Assembly (NCBI GenBank): GCA_031286585.1
Contig: JAITUC010000042.1
Location: 1-64,000, forward strand
Direction: 5' to 3'
Length of the DNA stretch: 64,000 bases
From: Delftia acidovorans
GTDB taxonomy: Bacteria; Pseudomonadota; Gammaproteobacteria; Burkholderiales; Burkholderiaceae_C
The position numbers and the translations under genes were made by a program. This document shows positions 35,419 through 44,471 of this stretch, piece after piece. Position 1 is the stretch's first letter. Each line of letters begins with the position of its first letter. The notes under the pieces are model-generated. The model did not search any database. It saw only the letters and a program-made list of their open reading frames with translations, and had not been told where the DNA came from.

Positions 35419-36507
35419 ATGCAAGACACATTCAAGATCGCCGTCATCGCCGGTGACGGCATTGGCAAGGAAGTCATGCCCGAAGGCCTGCGCACGCTGG
35501 AGGCCGCCGCCAGCAGCTTTGCGATCCAGCTCGAATTCCACCATTTCGACTGGGCGCACTGCGACTACTACCTGGCCCACGGAAAAATGATGCCCGACGA
35601 CTGGAAGGCGCAGCTGTCCGGCATGGACGCCATCTTCTTCGGCGCCGTGGGCTGGCCTGCCACCGTGCCTGACCATGTCTCGCTGTGGGGCTCCCTGCTC
35701 AAGTTCCGCCGCGAGTTCGACCAGTACATCAACCTGCGCCCCGTGCGCCTGTTCGAAGGCGTGCCCTGCCCGCTGGCCGGCCGCAAGCCCGGCGACATCG
35801 ACTACTACGTGGTGCGCGAGAACACCGAGGGCGAATACACCTCGCTGGGCGGCATCATGTACGAGGGCACGGACCGCGAAATCGTGATCCAGGAATCCGT
35901 CTACTCGCGCAAGGGTGCCGAGCGCCTGCTCAAGTACGCCTTCGACCTGGCCCGCAGCCGCGAGCGCAAGCACGTCACCCTGGCCACCAAGAGCAACGGC
36001 ATCGCCATCAGCATGCCCTGGTGGGACCAGCGCGCCGAGGACGTGGCCAAGGCCTACCCGGACGTCACGCTGGACAAGCAGCACATCGACATCCTGACCG
36101 CGCGCTTCGTGCTGCAGCCGGGCCGCTTCGACGTGGTGGCCGCCACCAACCTGTTCGGCGACATCCTCAGCGACCTGGGACCGGCCACCACGGGCACCAT
36201 CGGCCTGGCCCCCTCGGCCAACCTCAATCCCGACCGCACGTTCCCCAGCCTGTTCGAGCCCGTGCACGGCTCGGCGCCCGACATCTACGGCAAGAACATC
36301 GCCAACCCCATCGCCATGGTCTGGTCGGCTGCGCTGATGCTGGACTTCCTGACCCACGGCCAGGGCGCGGGCCGCGCGGCGCACGACGCCATCGTCTCGG
36401 CCATCGAGGAAGTCATCAAGAACGGCCCGCGCACGCCCGACCTGGGCGGCACGGCCAGCACCACCGAAGTGGGCCAGGCCATCGCTGCGCAGCTCGGCCG
36501 GAAGTAG
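35419..36507 (+). CDS. ttuC: Tartrate dehydrogenase / D-malate dehydrogenase (decarboxylating)
   Basis: 362 residues of the isopropylmalate dehydrogenase fold, beginning FKIAVIAGDGIGKEVMPEGLRTLEAAA. The substrate-binding arginines are in the INLRPVRLFEG region, YYVVRENTEGEY lies near the active site, and the metal-site aspartates and NAD(P) loop are near NLFGDILSDLGPATTGTIGLAPSAN and EPVHGSAPDIYGKNIANP. TtuC/DmlA enzymes oxidise tartrate or decarboxylate D-malate. They differ from LeuB in the N-terminal FHHFDWAHCDYYLAHGKMMPDDW. Induction by the divergent LysR protein is likely. Confidence 0.93.
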   Translation: MQDTFKIAVIAGDGIGKEVMPEGLRTLEAAASSFAIQLEFHHFDWAHCDYYLAHGKMMPDDWKAQLSGMDAIFFGAVGWPATVPDHVSLWGSLLKFRREFDQYINLRPVRLFEGVPCPLAGRKPGDIDYYVVRENTEGEYTSLGGIMYEGTDREIVIQESVYSRKGAERLLKYAFDLARSRERKHVTLATKSNGIAISMPWWDQRAEDVAKAYPDVTLDKQHIDILTARFVLQPGRFDVVAATNLFGDILSDLGPATTGTIGLAPSANLNPDRTFPSLFEPVHGSAPDIYGKNIANPIAMVWSAALMLDFLTHGQGAGRAAHDAIVSAIEEVIKNGPRTPDLGGTASTTEVGQAIAAQLGRK

Positions 36508-36510
36508 GCT

Positions 36511-37167
36511 TCAGGGCTGCTGCGCCGGCTCCGGCCGGCGCACGGACCTGAGCAGGCCGGTTGCTCCGCCACCGCAGAAAAAGCGGTCGCCGCCGTCGGA
36601 CTCCAGCCCCGACACGCCGGTGCCGGCCGGCATCTCCAGACGCTGCAGCACGGCGCCGCTGTCCGGGTCCAGGCGCCGCAGATCGCTCTGGCCCTCTTCC
36701 CAGGTGCCGTGCCACAGTTCGCCGTCCACCCAGGTGACGCCGGTGACGAAGCGGTTGGACTCCAGGGTGCGCAGCACGGCCCCCGTGTCGGGATCGATCT
36801 GGTGGATCTTGCGGCCGTGGTACTGGCCCACCCACAGCGAACCCTCGGCCCAGGCCATTCCCGAATCGCCGGCATCGCCGCCGCCCCCGGGTGCGGGAAT
36901 GGTGGCCAGCACCTGGCCGGTGGACGGATCGATCTTCTGGATACGGTCATTGGCGATCTGGAACAGATGCCTGCCGTCGAAGGCCGTGCCGGCATCGCCC
37001 GGCACGGGGATGCTGCGCACGATCCGGCCGCTGTCGGGGTCCAGCGCCTGCAATCGGTCGCCGGTGGCGAACCACACCTGGCTGCCGTCGTAGGACACCC
37101 CGTGCACGCAATCGATGCCGGGAAAGGGACCGTACTCTCGGATGATTTCTGCGGCTTGTGCCTTCAT
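36511..37167 (-). CDS. Beta-propeller protein, glutaminyl-cyclotransferase/SMP-30-like
   Basis: 218 residues built from at least four repeats of the form G-LW-D-IDPDTGAVLRTL (e.g. GSLWVGQYHGRKIHQIDPDTGAVLRTLESN and DSGAVLQRLEMPAGTGVSGL). That is a YncE/glutamine-cyclotransferase-type propeller. No signal peptide is present, so it is probably cytoplasmic. The ATG at 37167 has an AGGAGT site seven bases upstream; longer frames overlap the next gene. Its stop is four bases from that of the tartrate dehydrogenase gene. It is tandem with the HTH gene upstream, which may regulate it. Substrate unknown. Confidence 0.75.
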   Translation of the reverse strand: MKAQAAEIIREYGPFPGIDCVHGVSYDGSQVWFATGDRLQALDPDSGRIVRSIPVPGDAGTAFDGRHLFQIANDRIQKIDPSTGQVLATIPAPGGGGDAGDSGMAWAEGSLWVGQYHGRKIHQIDPDTGAVLRTLESNRFVTGVTWVDGELWHGTWEEGQSDLRRLDPDSGAVLQRLEMPAGTGVSGLESDGGDRFFCGGGATGLLRSVRRPEPAQQP

Positions 37168-37198
37168 GCTGGACTCCTGTTGGTTGGGTCGGTCCATG

Positions 37199-38470
37199 CT
37201 AGCCAGCCGGCAGCACGGCGGGGAGTAACAAAGTCGTCGTGAATCCCGGCGCAGGCCGGGCCACCCAGCGGCGCGCACGGCCCCGGCCCACAGGCTGCGC
37301 CAGCGCGTCGCGCTCCAGGACCTCCAGCGTCCTTTGGATGCTGCGCTGGCTCGCGCCCAGCGCCAGGGCCAGCGCCGAACTGGCCCAGGCTTCGCCATCC
37401 GACAGCAGCGCCAGCACCGGCCCGCACAGCACGCCCTGCGCGCCTTCCATGGGCCGCTCCAACACAGTCACCCGGGCCTGCCGGGGCGACAGCACAAATC
37501 CCTGGGGCGTGGCGTGAATTTCGGCCAACGGCCGCAGCAGGCGGCGCAGCCTGCCCATCTCGACACGCAGCCGCGCACGGTAGGACTCGTCGATCTGCCG
37601 TGCACGGAACACCGCTGCCACCAGCGCATCGCGCGGCACATCGCCGGGCCAGGCCTCGGCCAGCGCACGCGCCAGGGCAAACAGCACCGGGCGCCCCGCC
37701 AGCGGGACCGCCACCGGCCCGGCGCGCACGGCATGGCGGCAGGCATCGATCACCAGCGCGTCCGAGGCAAGCAGGGCCCCGACCTCCTCCAGAGACAGCA
37801 GTGTCCTCGCCTGCCGCCCGGCACGCTCGCGCTCCAGCAGCATCGCCGCAGGCGCGCGCAGGGCCGCGTTGGCGTTCCCCACCTCGGAAACCAAGGCCGC
37901 GATGCCGGCCGCGCCGGCTGCCTGTGCGGCGTCGCCCAGCGCCCTGTGCGCCGCGCGGATATCCAATCGGCGCATGGCGATACCCGCCAGGGCCAGGGCG
38001 TGCACAGCCTGCAACGCAGCGGGCAGCAGCACGGGCCGCAGGGCATCGAGCAGGCTGGCCGCCTCGCCCAGCCGCCCCAGCAGCAGGCAGCGGCGCACTT
38101 CCAGATAGCGCGCATGCGCGGCGTTCACGGGGTCGCCGTGCGCCTGCAGCACCGCCTGCGCCGCACCGAGCCTGCGCGCAGGCCAGGCCAGATCGCGCAG
38201 GGCCAGCGCAACCTCGGCCTCGGCCACCACGCAGCGGGCACGGGCCACGGCCTCATGGGCGCCGAAAGACCGGGCGGCGCTGCGCAGCAAGGCCCGGGCA
38301 CGCGCCAGATCGCCCAGTTGCGCCATGGCGATGCCGCGCAGTGCCAGCGCGGGCGCATCGTCGCGCAGCGCCACCCGGTTCAGCGCGCCAAGGGGGTCGC
38401 CAACTGCGAGCGCGCGGGCCGCCGCCGTGATCAGAGAATCCATGCCAATCCCATCCATCGTGTGCGGCAC
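37199..38470 (-). CDS. Helix-turn-helix regulator with helical-repeat sensor region
   Basis: 423 residues from a GTG (38470) with a GAGG site seven bases upstream; an ATG at 38443 is possible. The N-terminal 230 residues are alanine/leucine/arginine-rich helices resembling TPR-like repeats. The C-terminal part has two winged-helix-like segments: WPGDVPRDALVAAVFRARQIDESYRARLRVEMGRLRRLL and WASSALALALGASQRSIQRTLEVLERDALAQPVGRGRARRWVA. It ends 32 bases before the propeller gene on the same strand, so it is likely the regulator of that gene. The family is not one I can name. Confidence 0.7.
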   Translation of the reverse strand: MPHTMDGIGMDSLITAAARALAVGDPLGALNRVALRDDAPALALRGIAMAQLGDLARARALLRSAARSFGAHEAVARARCVVAEAEVALALRDLAWPARRLGAAQAVLQAHGDPVNAAHARYLEVRRCLLLGRLGEAASLLDALRPVLLPAALQAVHALALAGIAMRRLDIRAAHRALGDAAQAAGAAGIAALVSEVGNANAALRAPAAMLLERERAGRQARTLLSLEEVGALLASDALVIDACRHAVRAGPVAVPLAGRPVLFALARALAEAWPGDVPRDALVAAVFRARQIDESYRARLRVEMGRLRRLLRPLAEIHATPQGFVLSPRQARVTVLERPMEGAQGVLCGPVLALLSDGEAWASSALALALGASQRSIQRTLEVLERDALAQPVGRGRARRWVARPAPGFTTTLLLPAVLPAG

Positions 38471-38555
38471 GGCTGTGCCTCGAATTCCTCTCAGGCCAAC
38501 GCACGGTCACGGCCCGGTCACCGATGGGCGCTAGGCTGGGCCGCCAAGCCCCCTG

Positions 38556-38604
38556 CCAAACGGCTCTTCCAAAGGCTCTTCCAAACACTCTTCCAAACGC
38601 TTTG
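38556..38604 (+). repeat. Short tandem repeat upstream of phoD
   Basis: Four 12-13-base units of the form CCAAA-c-GGCTCTT: CCAAACGGCTCTT, CCAAAGGCTCTT, CCAAACACTCTT and CCAAACGCTTTG. They lie 20 bases before the phoD start. No Pho box is recognisable, so they may be promoter or slippage repeats. Confidence 0.75.
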
Positions 38605-38623
38605 CCGCGCCCACTTACCCGCC

Positions 38624-40210
38624 ATGATGCTCCGCCGCCATCTTCTGCTGTCCGCCGCTGGCGGCTCGCTGCTGCCCTCCATCCTGCACGCCCAGGTGGT
38701 ACCTGCCGCCATCACGCGCGACGCGGCGCGGCCGCTGCTGCCCTCGGGCCTGCAAAGCGGCGATGTGCTGGCTGACCGCGCCATCGTCTGGGCGCGCGCC
38801 AGCCGCGATGCGCGCATGTGGCTGGAATGGTCCACCACCTCCGGCTTTGCCAACCCCACGCGTGTGCGCGGACCGGATCTGCTGATGGACAGCAGCGACG
38901 GCACGGGCCGCATCGACCTGCAGGGCCTGCCTGCGGGCCAGGACATCTTCTACCGCGTGGTGCTGGAGGACTTTGCCAGCGCCAATGTGCGCTCGCCCGC
39001 CGTGCAGGGGCACTTTCGCACGCCGCTGGCAGCGCACATGCCCGCCACGCGCCCGCTGCGCCTGGTGTGGAGCGGCGACACCGCAGGCCAGGGCTTCGGC
39101 ATCAACGAGGCCTTTGGCGGCATGCGCATCTACGAGGCCATGCGCAAGACCGACCCCGACGTCTTCCTGCACAGCGGCGACACCATCTACGCCGACGGCC
39201 CCATCGCCGCAGAGATGAAGCTGCGCGACGGCACGACATGGAAGAACCTGGTCACGCCCGAGGTCGCCAAGGTGGCCGAGACGCTGGACGAATTCCGGGG
39301 CCGCCACCGCTACAACCTCATGGACGCCAACGTGCGCGCCCTGGGCAGCGAGGTGGCCCAGATCTGGCAGTGGGACGACCACGAGGTCACCAACAACTAC
39401 TCGGACAGCAAGAGCGTGGCCCACGACGCACGCTACACCGAAAAGAACGTGCAACTGCTGACGGCGCGCGGCCAGCGCGCCTTCATGGAATACGCGCCCA
39501 TGCGCCCCTTCGGCGCGGCCATGCACCAGCGCCTGTACCGCCGCCTGCCCCAGGGCCCGCTGGCCGACATCTTCGTGATCGACATGCGCAGCCACCGCGG
39601 CCCCAACAGCCACAACCTGCAGGCGGCCGAAGGCCCGGACACCGACATGCTGGGCCGCCCGCAGGTGCAGTGGCTGCTGGACGGCCTCAAGCGCAGCCGC
39701 GCCACCTGGAAGCTGATCGCCAGCGACATGCCCATCAGCCTCTTCGTGCCCGATGGCAAGGATGCCGAGGGACGCGCCCAGTGGGAGGCCGTGGCCAATG
39801 GCGAGCATGGCGCACCCAAGGGCCGCGAGCTTGAGATGGCGCGCCTGCTCAAGGGCATCAAGGACGCCGGCATCCAGAACGTGGTCTGGCTCACGGCCGA
39901 CGTGCACTACACGGCGGCCCACCATTTCAGCCCCGAGCGCGCCAGCTTCCAGGACTTCGACCCGTTCTGGGAATTCGTCTCCGGCCCGCTGAACGCAGGC
40001 GGCTTCGGCCCCAACGAGATGGACAAGACCTTTGGCGGCGAAGTCGTGTTCCAGAAAAGCGCGGGCCACGCCAACTCGGCACCCAGCGAAGGCTTCCAGT
40101 TCTTCGGCCAGCTCGACATAGACCACCGCAGCCAGGCGCTGACCGTGGTGCTCAAGGACCTGGACGGCAAAGCGCTGTACACGAAGACGCTGGAGCCGCA
40201 GCGCAGCTGA
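38624..40210 (+). CDS. phoD: Alkaline phosphatase D family protein
   Basis: 528 residues. A signal peptide (MMLRRHLLLSAAGGSLLPSILHA) lacks the usual strong Tat F-x-K after the RR, but the RR pair is present. The N-terminal PhoD_N beta domain (LPSGLQSGDVLADRAIVWARAS) is followed by the metallophosphatase core: RLVWSGDTAGQGFGINEAFGGM, FLHSGDTIYADGPI, IWQWDDHEVTNNYSDSK and WLTADVHYTAAHHFSPE carry the iron/calcium ligands. It hydrolyses phosphate esters outside the cytoplasm. Either ATG (38624 or 38627) could serve as start. It is preceded by short tandem repeats and divergent from the HTH gene. Confidence 0.93.
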   Translation: MMLRRHLLLSAAGGSLLPSILHAQVVPAAITRDAARPLLPSGLQSGDVLADRAIVWARASRDARMWLEWSTTSGFANPTRVRGPDLLMDSSDGTGRIDLQGLPAGQDIFYRVVLEDFASANVRSPAVQGHFRTPLAAHMPATRPLRLVWSGDTAGQGFGINEAFGGMRIYEAMRKTDPDVFLHSGDTIYADGPIAAEMKLRDGTTWKNLVTPEVAKVAETLDEFRGRHRYNLMDANVRALGSEVAQIWQWDDHEVTNNYSDSKSVAHDARYTEKNVQLLTARGQRAFMEYAPMRPFGAAMHQRLYRRLPQGPLADIFVIDMRSHRGPNSHNLQAAEGPDTDMLGRPQVQWLLDGLKRSRATWKLIASDMPISLFVPDGKDAEGRAQWEAVANGEHGAPKGRELEMARLLKGIKDAGIQNVVWLTADVHYTAAHHFSPERASFQDFDPFWEFVSGPLNAGGFGPNEMDKTFGGEVVFQKSAGHANSAPSEGFQFFGQLDIDHRSQALTVVLKDLDGKALYTKTLEPQRS

Positions 40211-40322
40211 ACCCGCCGCGTGGAGATCACGGCATTGCCCCCGCCGCAGGCCCCTGGCCGGCGAACAGGGCAAGATGGCCGGCTGCGGCATTCGGGCCGC
40301 TCAGACACAGCACGGAATCTCC

Positions 40323-41672
40323 ATGAAGCACTACGACTACATCGTCATCGGCGGCGGCAGCGGCGGCATTGCATCGGCCAACCGCGCGGCCATGCACGGG
40401 CGCCACTGCGCGCTGATCGAAGCCGGCGAGATCGGCGGCACCTGCGTCAACGTGGGCTGCGTACCCAAGAAGGTCATGTGGCATGCGGCCCAGATCGGCG
40501 AGGCCATGCACCGCTACGGCCCCGACTACGGCTGGGATGCCACCGTCAACCGCCTGGACTGGCAGCGCCTGCTGGACAGCCGCAGCGCCTACATCGACCG
40601 CATCCATGCCTCGTATGAAAGCGGCCTGGCACGCAACAAGGTCGAGCTGATCCAGGGCTTTGGCCGCTTCGTGGATGCGCGCACCGTGGAGGTGGGCGGC
40701 CAGCGGCTCAGTGCCGATCACATCCTCATCGCCACGGGCACGCGCCCGGCACGGCCCGACATTCCGGGTGCCGAGCTGGGCATCGACTCCGACGGCTTCT
40801 TCGCCCTCAAGGCCCTGCCCGCGCGCACGGCCGTGGTGGGTGCCGGCTATATCGCCGTGGAGATTGCCGGCGTGCTGCACGCGCTGGGCTCGCAGACCCA
40901 TCTGTTCCTGCGGCAGGACTCGGCGCTGCGCAGCTTTGACCCGCTGCTGAGCCAGACCCTAATGGAGATCATGGAGGCCGAAGGCCCTGCCGTGCACCGC
41001 CAGGCCATCCCGAAGGCCGTGGTCCGCAACGCCGACGGCAGCCTGGACCTGCAGCTGCAGGACGGCAGCAGCCACACCGTGGACTGCGTGGTCTGGGCCG
41101 TGGGCCGCAGGCCCGACACCTCGGGCCTGAACCTGGAGGCCGCGGGCGTGGCGCTGCAGGACAGCGGCCACATCGCGGTGGACAAGTTCCAGGACACCAA
41201 TGTGCCCGGCATCCACGCCGTGGGCGACATCACGGGCCGCATCGAACTCACGCCCGTGGCCGTGGCCGCAGGCCGGCGCCTGTCCGAGCGCCTGTTCAAC
41301 GGCAGGACCGGCGAGCACCTGGACTACGACAACGTGCCCACCGTGGTCTTCAGCCACCCGCCCATCGGCACCGTGGGCCTGACCGAGCCGCAGGCGCGCG
41401 AGCGCTTTGGCGACGATCAGGTCAAGGTCTACCAATCGGCCTTCACGGCCATGTACACGGCGGTCACGCGCCACCGCCAGCCCTCACGCATGAAGCTGGT
41501 CTGCGTGGGCCCCGAGGAACGCATCGTGGGCATACACGGCATCGGCCTGGGGATGGACGAGATGCTGCAGGGCTTTGCCGTGGCGCTCAAGATGGGCGCC
41601 ACCAAGCGGGACTTCGACGACACCGTGGCCATCCACCCCACGGCGGCCGAAGAGTTCGTGACCATGCGCTGA
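40323..41672 (+). CDS. gor: Glutathione-disulfide reductase
   Basis: 449 residues. The FAD motif is VIGGGSGGIASANRAAMHG, the redox-active disulfide is Cys41/Cys46 in GGTCVNVGCVPKK, the NADP region is TAVVGAGYIAVEIAGVLHALG, and the C-terminal active-site histidine is in AIHPTAAEEFVTMR. All point to Gor rather than lipoamide or mercuric reductase. It keeps glutathione reduced in the cytoplasm. The start MKHYDYIVIGGGS is at 40323. Confidence 0.95.
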   Translation: MKHYDYIVIGGGSGGIASANRAAMHGRHCALIEAGEIGGTCVNVGCVPKKVMWHAAQIGEAMHRYGPDYGWDATVNRLDWQRLLDSRSAYIDRIHASYESGLARNKVELIQGFGRFVDARTVEVGGQRLSADHILIATGTRPARPDIPGAELGIDSDGFFALKALPARTAVVGAGYIAVEIAGVLHALGSQTHLFLRQDSALRSFDPLLSQTLMEIMEAEGPAVHRQAIPKAVVRNADGSLDLQLQDGSSHTVDCVVWAVGRRPDTSGLNLEAAGVALQDSGHIAVDKFQDTNVPGIHAVGDITGRIELTPVAVAAGRRLSERLFNGRTGEHLDYDNVPTVVFSHPPIGTVGLTEPQARERFGDDQVKVYQSAFTAMYTAVTRHRQPSRMKLVCVGPEERIVGIHGIGLGMDEMLQGFAVALKMGATKRDFDDTVAIHPTAAEEFVTMR

Positions 41673-41695
41673 AGGGCCTCTGCGGCCCCGTGCCC

Positions 41696-43042
41696 TCAGC
41701 GGTTGACCACGGCCTTGGGCAAGGTCAGGGTCAGCAGGCTGCCGGCCACCAGGCAGGCCGCGAACAGCAGCAGGCCCGTGCTCGACGAGTGCGTGAGGTC
41801 CTTGAGCCAGCCCAGCACATAGGTGGCCGCGAAACCGCCCAGGTTGGCGATGGAGGCGATCAGCGCAATGCCGGCCGCCGCGGCCGGCCCCGTGAGGAAG
41901 GTGGCGGGCAGGCACCAGAACACCGGAAAGGCCGCCATGATGCCCGCCGTCGCCAGCGAGAACAGCAGCACGGTGGCGAACACATGGCCGGTGTACAGCG
42001 TGCTCAGCGCCATGGCGGCCGCGCCCGCCAGCGCGGGCAGCACGATGTGCCAGCGCCGCTCGCGGCGGCGGTCGGAGCTGATGCCGCACAGCAGCAGCGC
42101 GGCAATGGCAAAGGCATTGGGAATGGCCGTGAGCAGGCCGATGTCCGCCGTGCTCTTGACGCCCGCCTCGCGGATGATGGTGGGCAGCCAGAAGCTGATG
42201 GCATAGGTGGACATCATCAGGCTCAGGTCGATCATGCCCAGCAGCCAGACCCGGCCGCTGGACAGCGCCGCCCACAGCGAATGGTGGGACTCGGCCAGCC
42301 TGTCGCTGTCCAGGTTGCCGCGCAGCAGGCCCTTTTCGCGCGGCGACAGCCACTTGGCCGACTCGATGCCGTTGGGCAGGTAGACGAAGACCAGCAGGCC
42401 CAGCAGCACCGAGGGAATCGCCTCCAGAAAGAACAGCCACTGCCAGCCCGCGTAGCCGCGCACGCCGGCAAAGGCCGTCATGATCCAGCCCGACAGCGGC
42501 GCCCCGACCAGGCTGGCCAGCGGCAGGCCGATCAGGAACAGCGCCATGATCTTGCTGCGCATGCGTGTGGGATACCAGTAGGTCAGGTACAGCATCACGC
42601 CGGGGAAGAAGCCCGCCTCCGCCACGCCCAGCAGAAAGCGCAGCACATAGAACTGCATGGGCGTGCTCACGAACATGGTCGCCCCCGAGATCAATCCCCA
42701 GGTGATCATGATCCGCGCTATCCACAGCCGCGCGCCCATGCGCGCCAGCACCAGGTTGCTGGGCACCTCGAAGAGGATGTAGCCCACGAAGAACAGGCCT
42801 GCGCCCAGGCCGTAGACCGTCTCGCTGAAGCCCAGGTCCTGCTGCATCTGCAGCTTGGCCAGCCCCACGTTGATGCGGTCCAGATAGGCGGCCAGGTAGC
42901 ACAGGCAGAAGAAGGGCACGAGCCGCCATGTCACGCGCCCGTACAGCTGCCGCCGCGCCTTCTCCTGCTCTTTCTCCTGCTCGCGCAGCCGGACCGCCTC
43001 CCCCTGCATACCGTCAATGCCTGCATTGCTGTGAACTGACAT
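41696..43042 (-). CDS. MFS transporter, anion:cation symporter (ACS) type
   Basis: 448 residues with about 12 membrane helices. The ACS signature is the N-terminal region RLVPFFCLCYLAAYLDRINVGLAKLQMQQDLGFSETVYGLGAGLFFVGYILFEVPSNLVLARMGARLWIARIMITWG, as in the 4-hydroxyphenylacetate, tartrate and phthalate carriers. It imports an organic anion with protons. The ATG at 43042 has an AAGGAG site. It is convergent with gor and divergent from the porin gene, so the porin and this carrier may serve the same substrate across outer and inner membranes. Confidence 0.9.
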   Translation of the reverse strand: MSVHSNAGIDGMQGEAVRLREQEKEQEKARRQLYGRVTWRLVPFFCLCYLAAYLDRINVGLAKLQMQQDLGFSETVYGLGAGLFFVGYILFEVPSNLVLARMGARLWIARIMITWGLISGATMFVSTPMQFYVLRFLLGVAEAGFFPGVMLYLTYWYPTRMRSKIMALFLIGLPLASLVGAPLSGWIMTAFAGVRGYAGWQWLFFLEAIPSVLLGLLVFVYLPNGIESAKWLSPREKGLLRGNLDSDRLAESHHSLWAALSSGRVWLLGMIDLSLMMSTYAISFWLPTIIREAGVKSTADIGLLTAIPNAFAIAALLLCGISSDRRRERRWHIVLPALAGAAAMALSTLYTGHVFATVLLFSLATAGIMAAFPVFWCLPATFLTGPAAAAGIALIASIANLGGFAATYVLGWLKDLTHSSSTGLLLFAACLVAGSLLTLTLPKAVVNR

Positions 43043-43403
43043 TTCAGCTCCTTGCTGTGTTGACCATTGCCACCGTCCATGGCCGTGCGGTGCACGGGCC
43101 ATGCCCTGCGCCGCCGTACTGGCGCACCGCATCCGGATCCGGTGGAAGCATCTGAAGCAGTGAAATTTCAAGCGCCTACGCTCAATGCTACGCACGATAG
43201 CCAAAAACAAAGCAAGTAGTTTCCCGATAGCCAAATCACATATTGAAATCACAAAATCCCTGTACACAAGGGAAACAACGGGCATCTCTTCACAAAAGCC
43301 TTGGTGTTCCTGTGTTGGCAATCCGACTCAATTCGAGTGCACACACTTCATAGACCCCACAGCCACGGCCTGAAATCCGTGATCCAAACCGAGGAGAGAC
43401 CCC
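43043..43403. promoter_or_regulatory. Divergent control region between MFS carrier and porin
   Basis: 361 bases without a gene, AT-rich in 43185-43310. It contains two copies of CGATAGCCAAA (43195-43205 and 43225-43235) exactly 30 bases apart, about three helical turns, which looks like a tandem operator. At 43327-43332 there is one ACTCAA half-site like those in front of the Rieske oxygenase gene. No RNA gene is visible. Confidence 0.5.
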
Positions 43404-44471
43404 ATGCCCAGACTGCCTTCGAAGACAGGACACGCCCTTGCCCTGGCCACCCCGGCGCTTGCCCTGCTCCATGCCATCGCCCCGCTGCAGGCGAACGCCC
43501 AGGTCACGCTGCAAGGCCAGATTGATGCCTTTGCGGGGTTCTCGCGCCCGCTGGGTGCGGACAAGGGCACGGGCGTGCTCACGCCAGGCGGCATGCAGAC
43601 CAATTTCTGGGCCCTGCGGGGAACGGAGGCGCTGGGCGGCGGGCTGAAGGCCGTGTTCGCACTGGAGGCCTTCTACCGCGCGGACAGCGGCTCGGAGGGG
43701 CGCTTTGCCAATGACGCCTTCTTTGCGCGCAGCGCCTATGTGGGGTTGAGCAGCGGCCTGGGCACGCTGCAGCTGGGCCGCAACACCACACCCTACTGGC
43801 TGGCCACCATTGCCTTCAACCCCTATGCAGGCTCCTTCTCGTTCTCACCTGCGGTGCTGCAGAGCTTCGGGCCCAACGGCACGGCCGCCGCGCCGCTGCG
43901 CGGAGACTCGGGCTGGAGCGACAGCCTGCTCTACACCAGCCCGTCCTGGAGCGGCTTCACGGCGCGGCTGCAGTATTCGTTCGAGCCCCCGGCCGGCACA
44001 CCGACGTCGCAGCGCCGCGATGCGGACAAGTACGGCGCCAGCCTCAGCTATGCAGGCGGTGCCTTCGCCGCGGCCATCGCCTACCAGAGCGTGGCCTATG
44101 CCAATGCCGCTGCCAGCGGCTTCGACCGCCAGGGCGCCTGGCTGCTGGGCGCCTCCTACGACCTGGGCGTGGCCAGGCTGTTCGCCCAGCACCAGCGGCT
44201 GGTCGATCGCGTGGCCGGCTCGGACCGCCGCAGGAACAGCGGACAACTGGGCCTGTCCATCCCCGCCGGCCCGGGTGCCGTGCTGGCCTCCTACGGCCAC
44301 GCGCGCACCTCGGGCGCCGAAAAGGCCAGGCGCAATACCTGGGCCATGGGCTACGACTACCCGCTGTCCAAGCGCACGGACATCTATCTCAACTACCTGC
44401 ACGACCGCATCACCGGATCAGGCGCCGGCAGCGGCCAGACCTGGGGACTGGGCCTGCGCCACTACTTCTGA
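43404..44471 (+). CDS. Gram-negative outer-membrane porin, Omp32-like
   Basis: 355 residues. A signal sequence ending ANAQ is followed by VTLQGQIDAFAGFSRPLG and the family motifs GLKAVFALEAFYRADSG, DAFFARSAYVGLSSGLGTLQLGRNTTPYW, then amphipathic strands to the terminal phenylalanine of GLGLRHYF, as required for Omp85-dependent insertion. It forms a trimeric diffusion channel, probably anion-selective as in Comamonas/Delftia Omp32. Its 3' end overlaps the convergent TetR gene by ten bases. Confidence 0.92.
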   Translation: MPRLPSKTGHALALATPALALLHAIAPLQANAQVTLQGQIDAFAGFSRPLGADKGTGVLTPGGMQTNFWALRGTEALGGGLKAVFALEAFYRADSGSEGRFANDAFFARSAYVGLSSGLGTLQLGRNTTPYWLATIAFNPYAGSFSFSPAVLQSFGPNGTAAAPLRGDSGWSDSLLYTSPSWSGFTARLQYSFEPPAGTPTSQRRDADKYGASLSYAGGAFAAAIAYQSVAYANAAASGFDRQGAWLLGASYDLGVARLFAQHQRLVDRVAGSDRRRNSGQLGLSIPAGPGAVLASYGHARTSGAEKARRNTWAMGYDYPLSKRTDIYLNYLHDRITGSGAGSGQTWGLGLRHYF

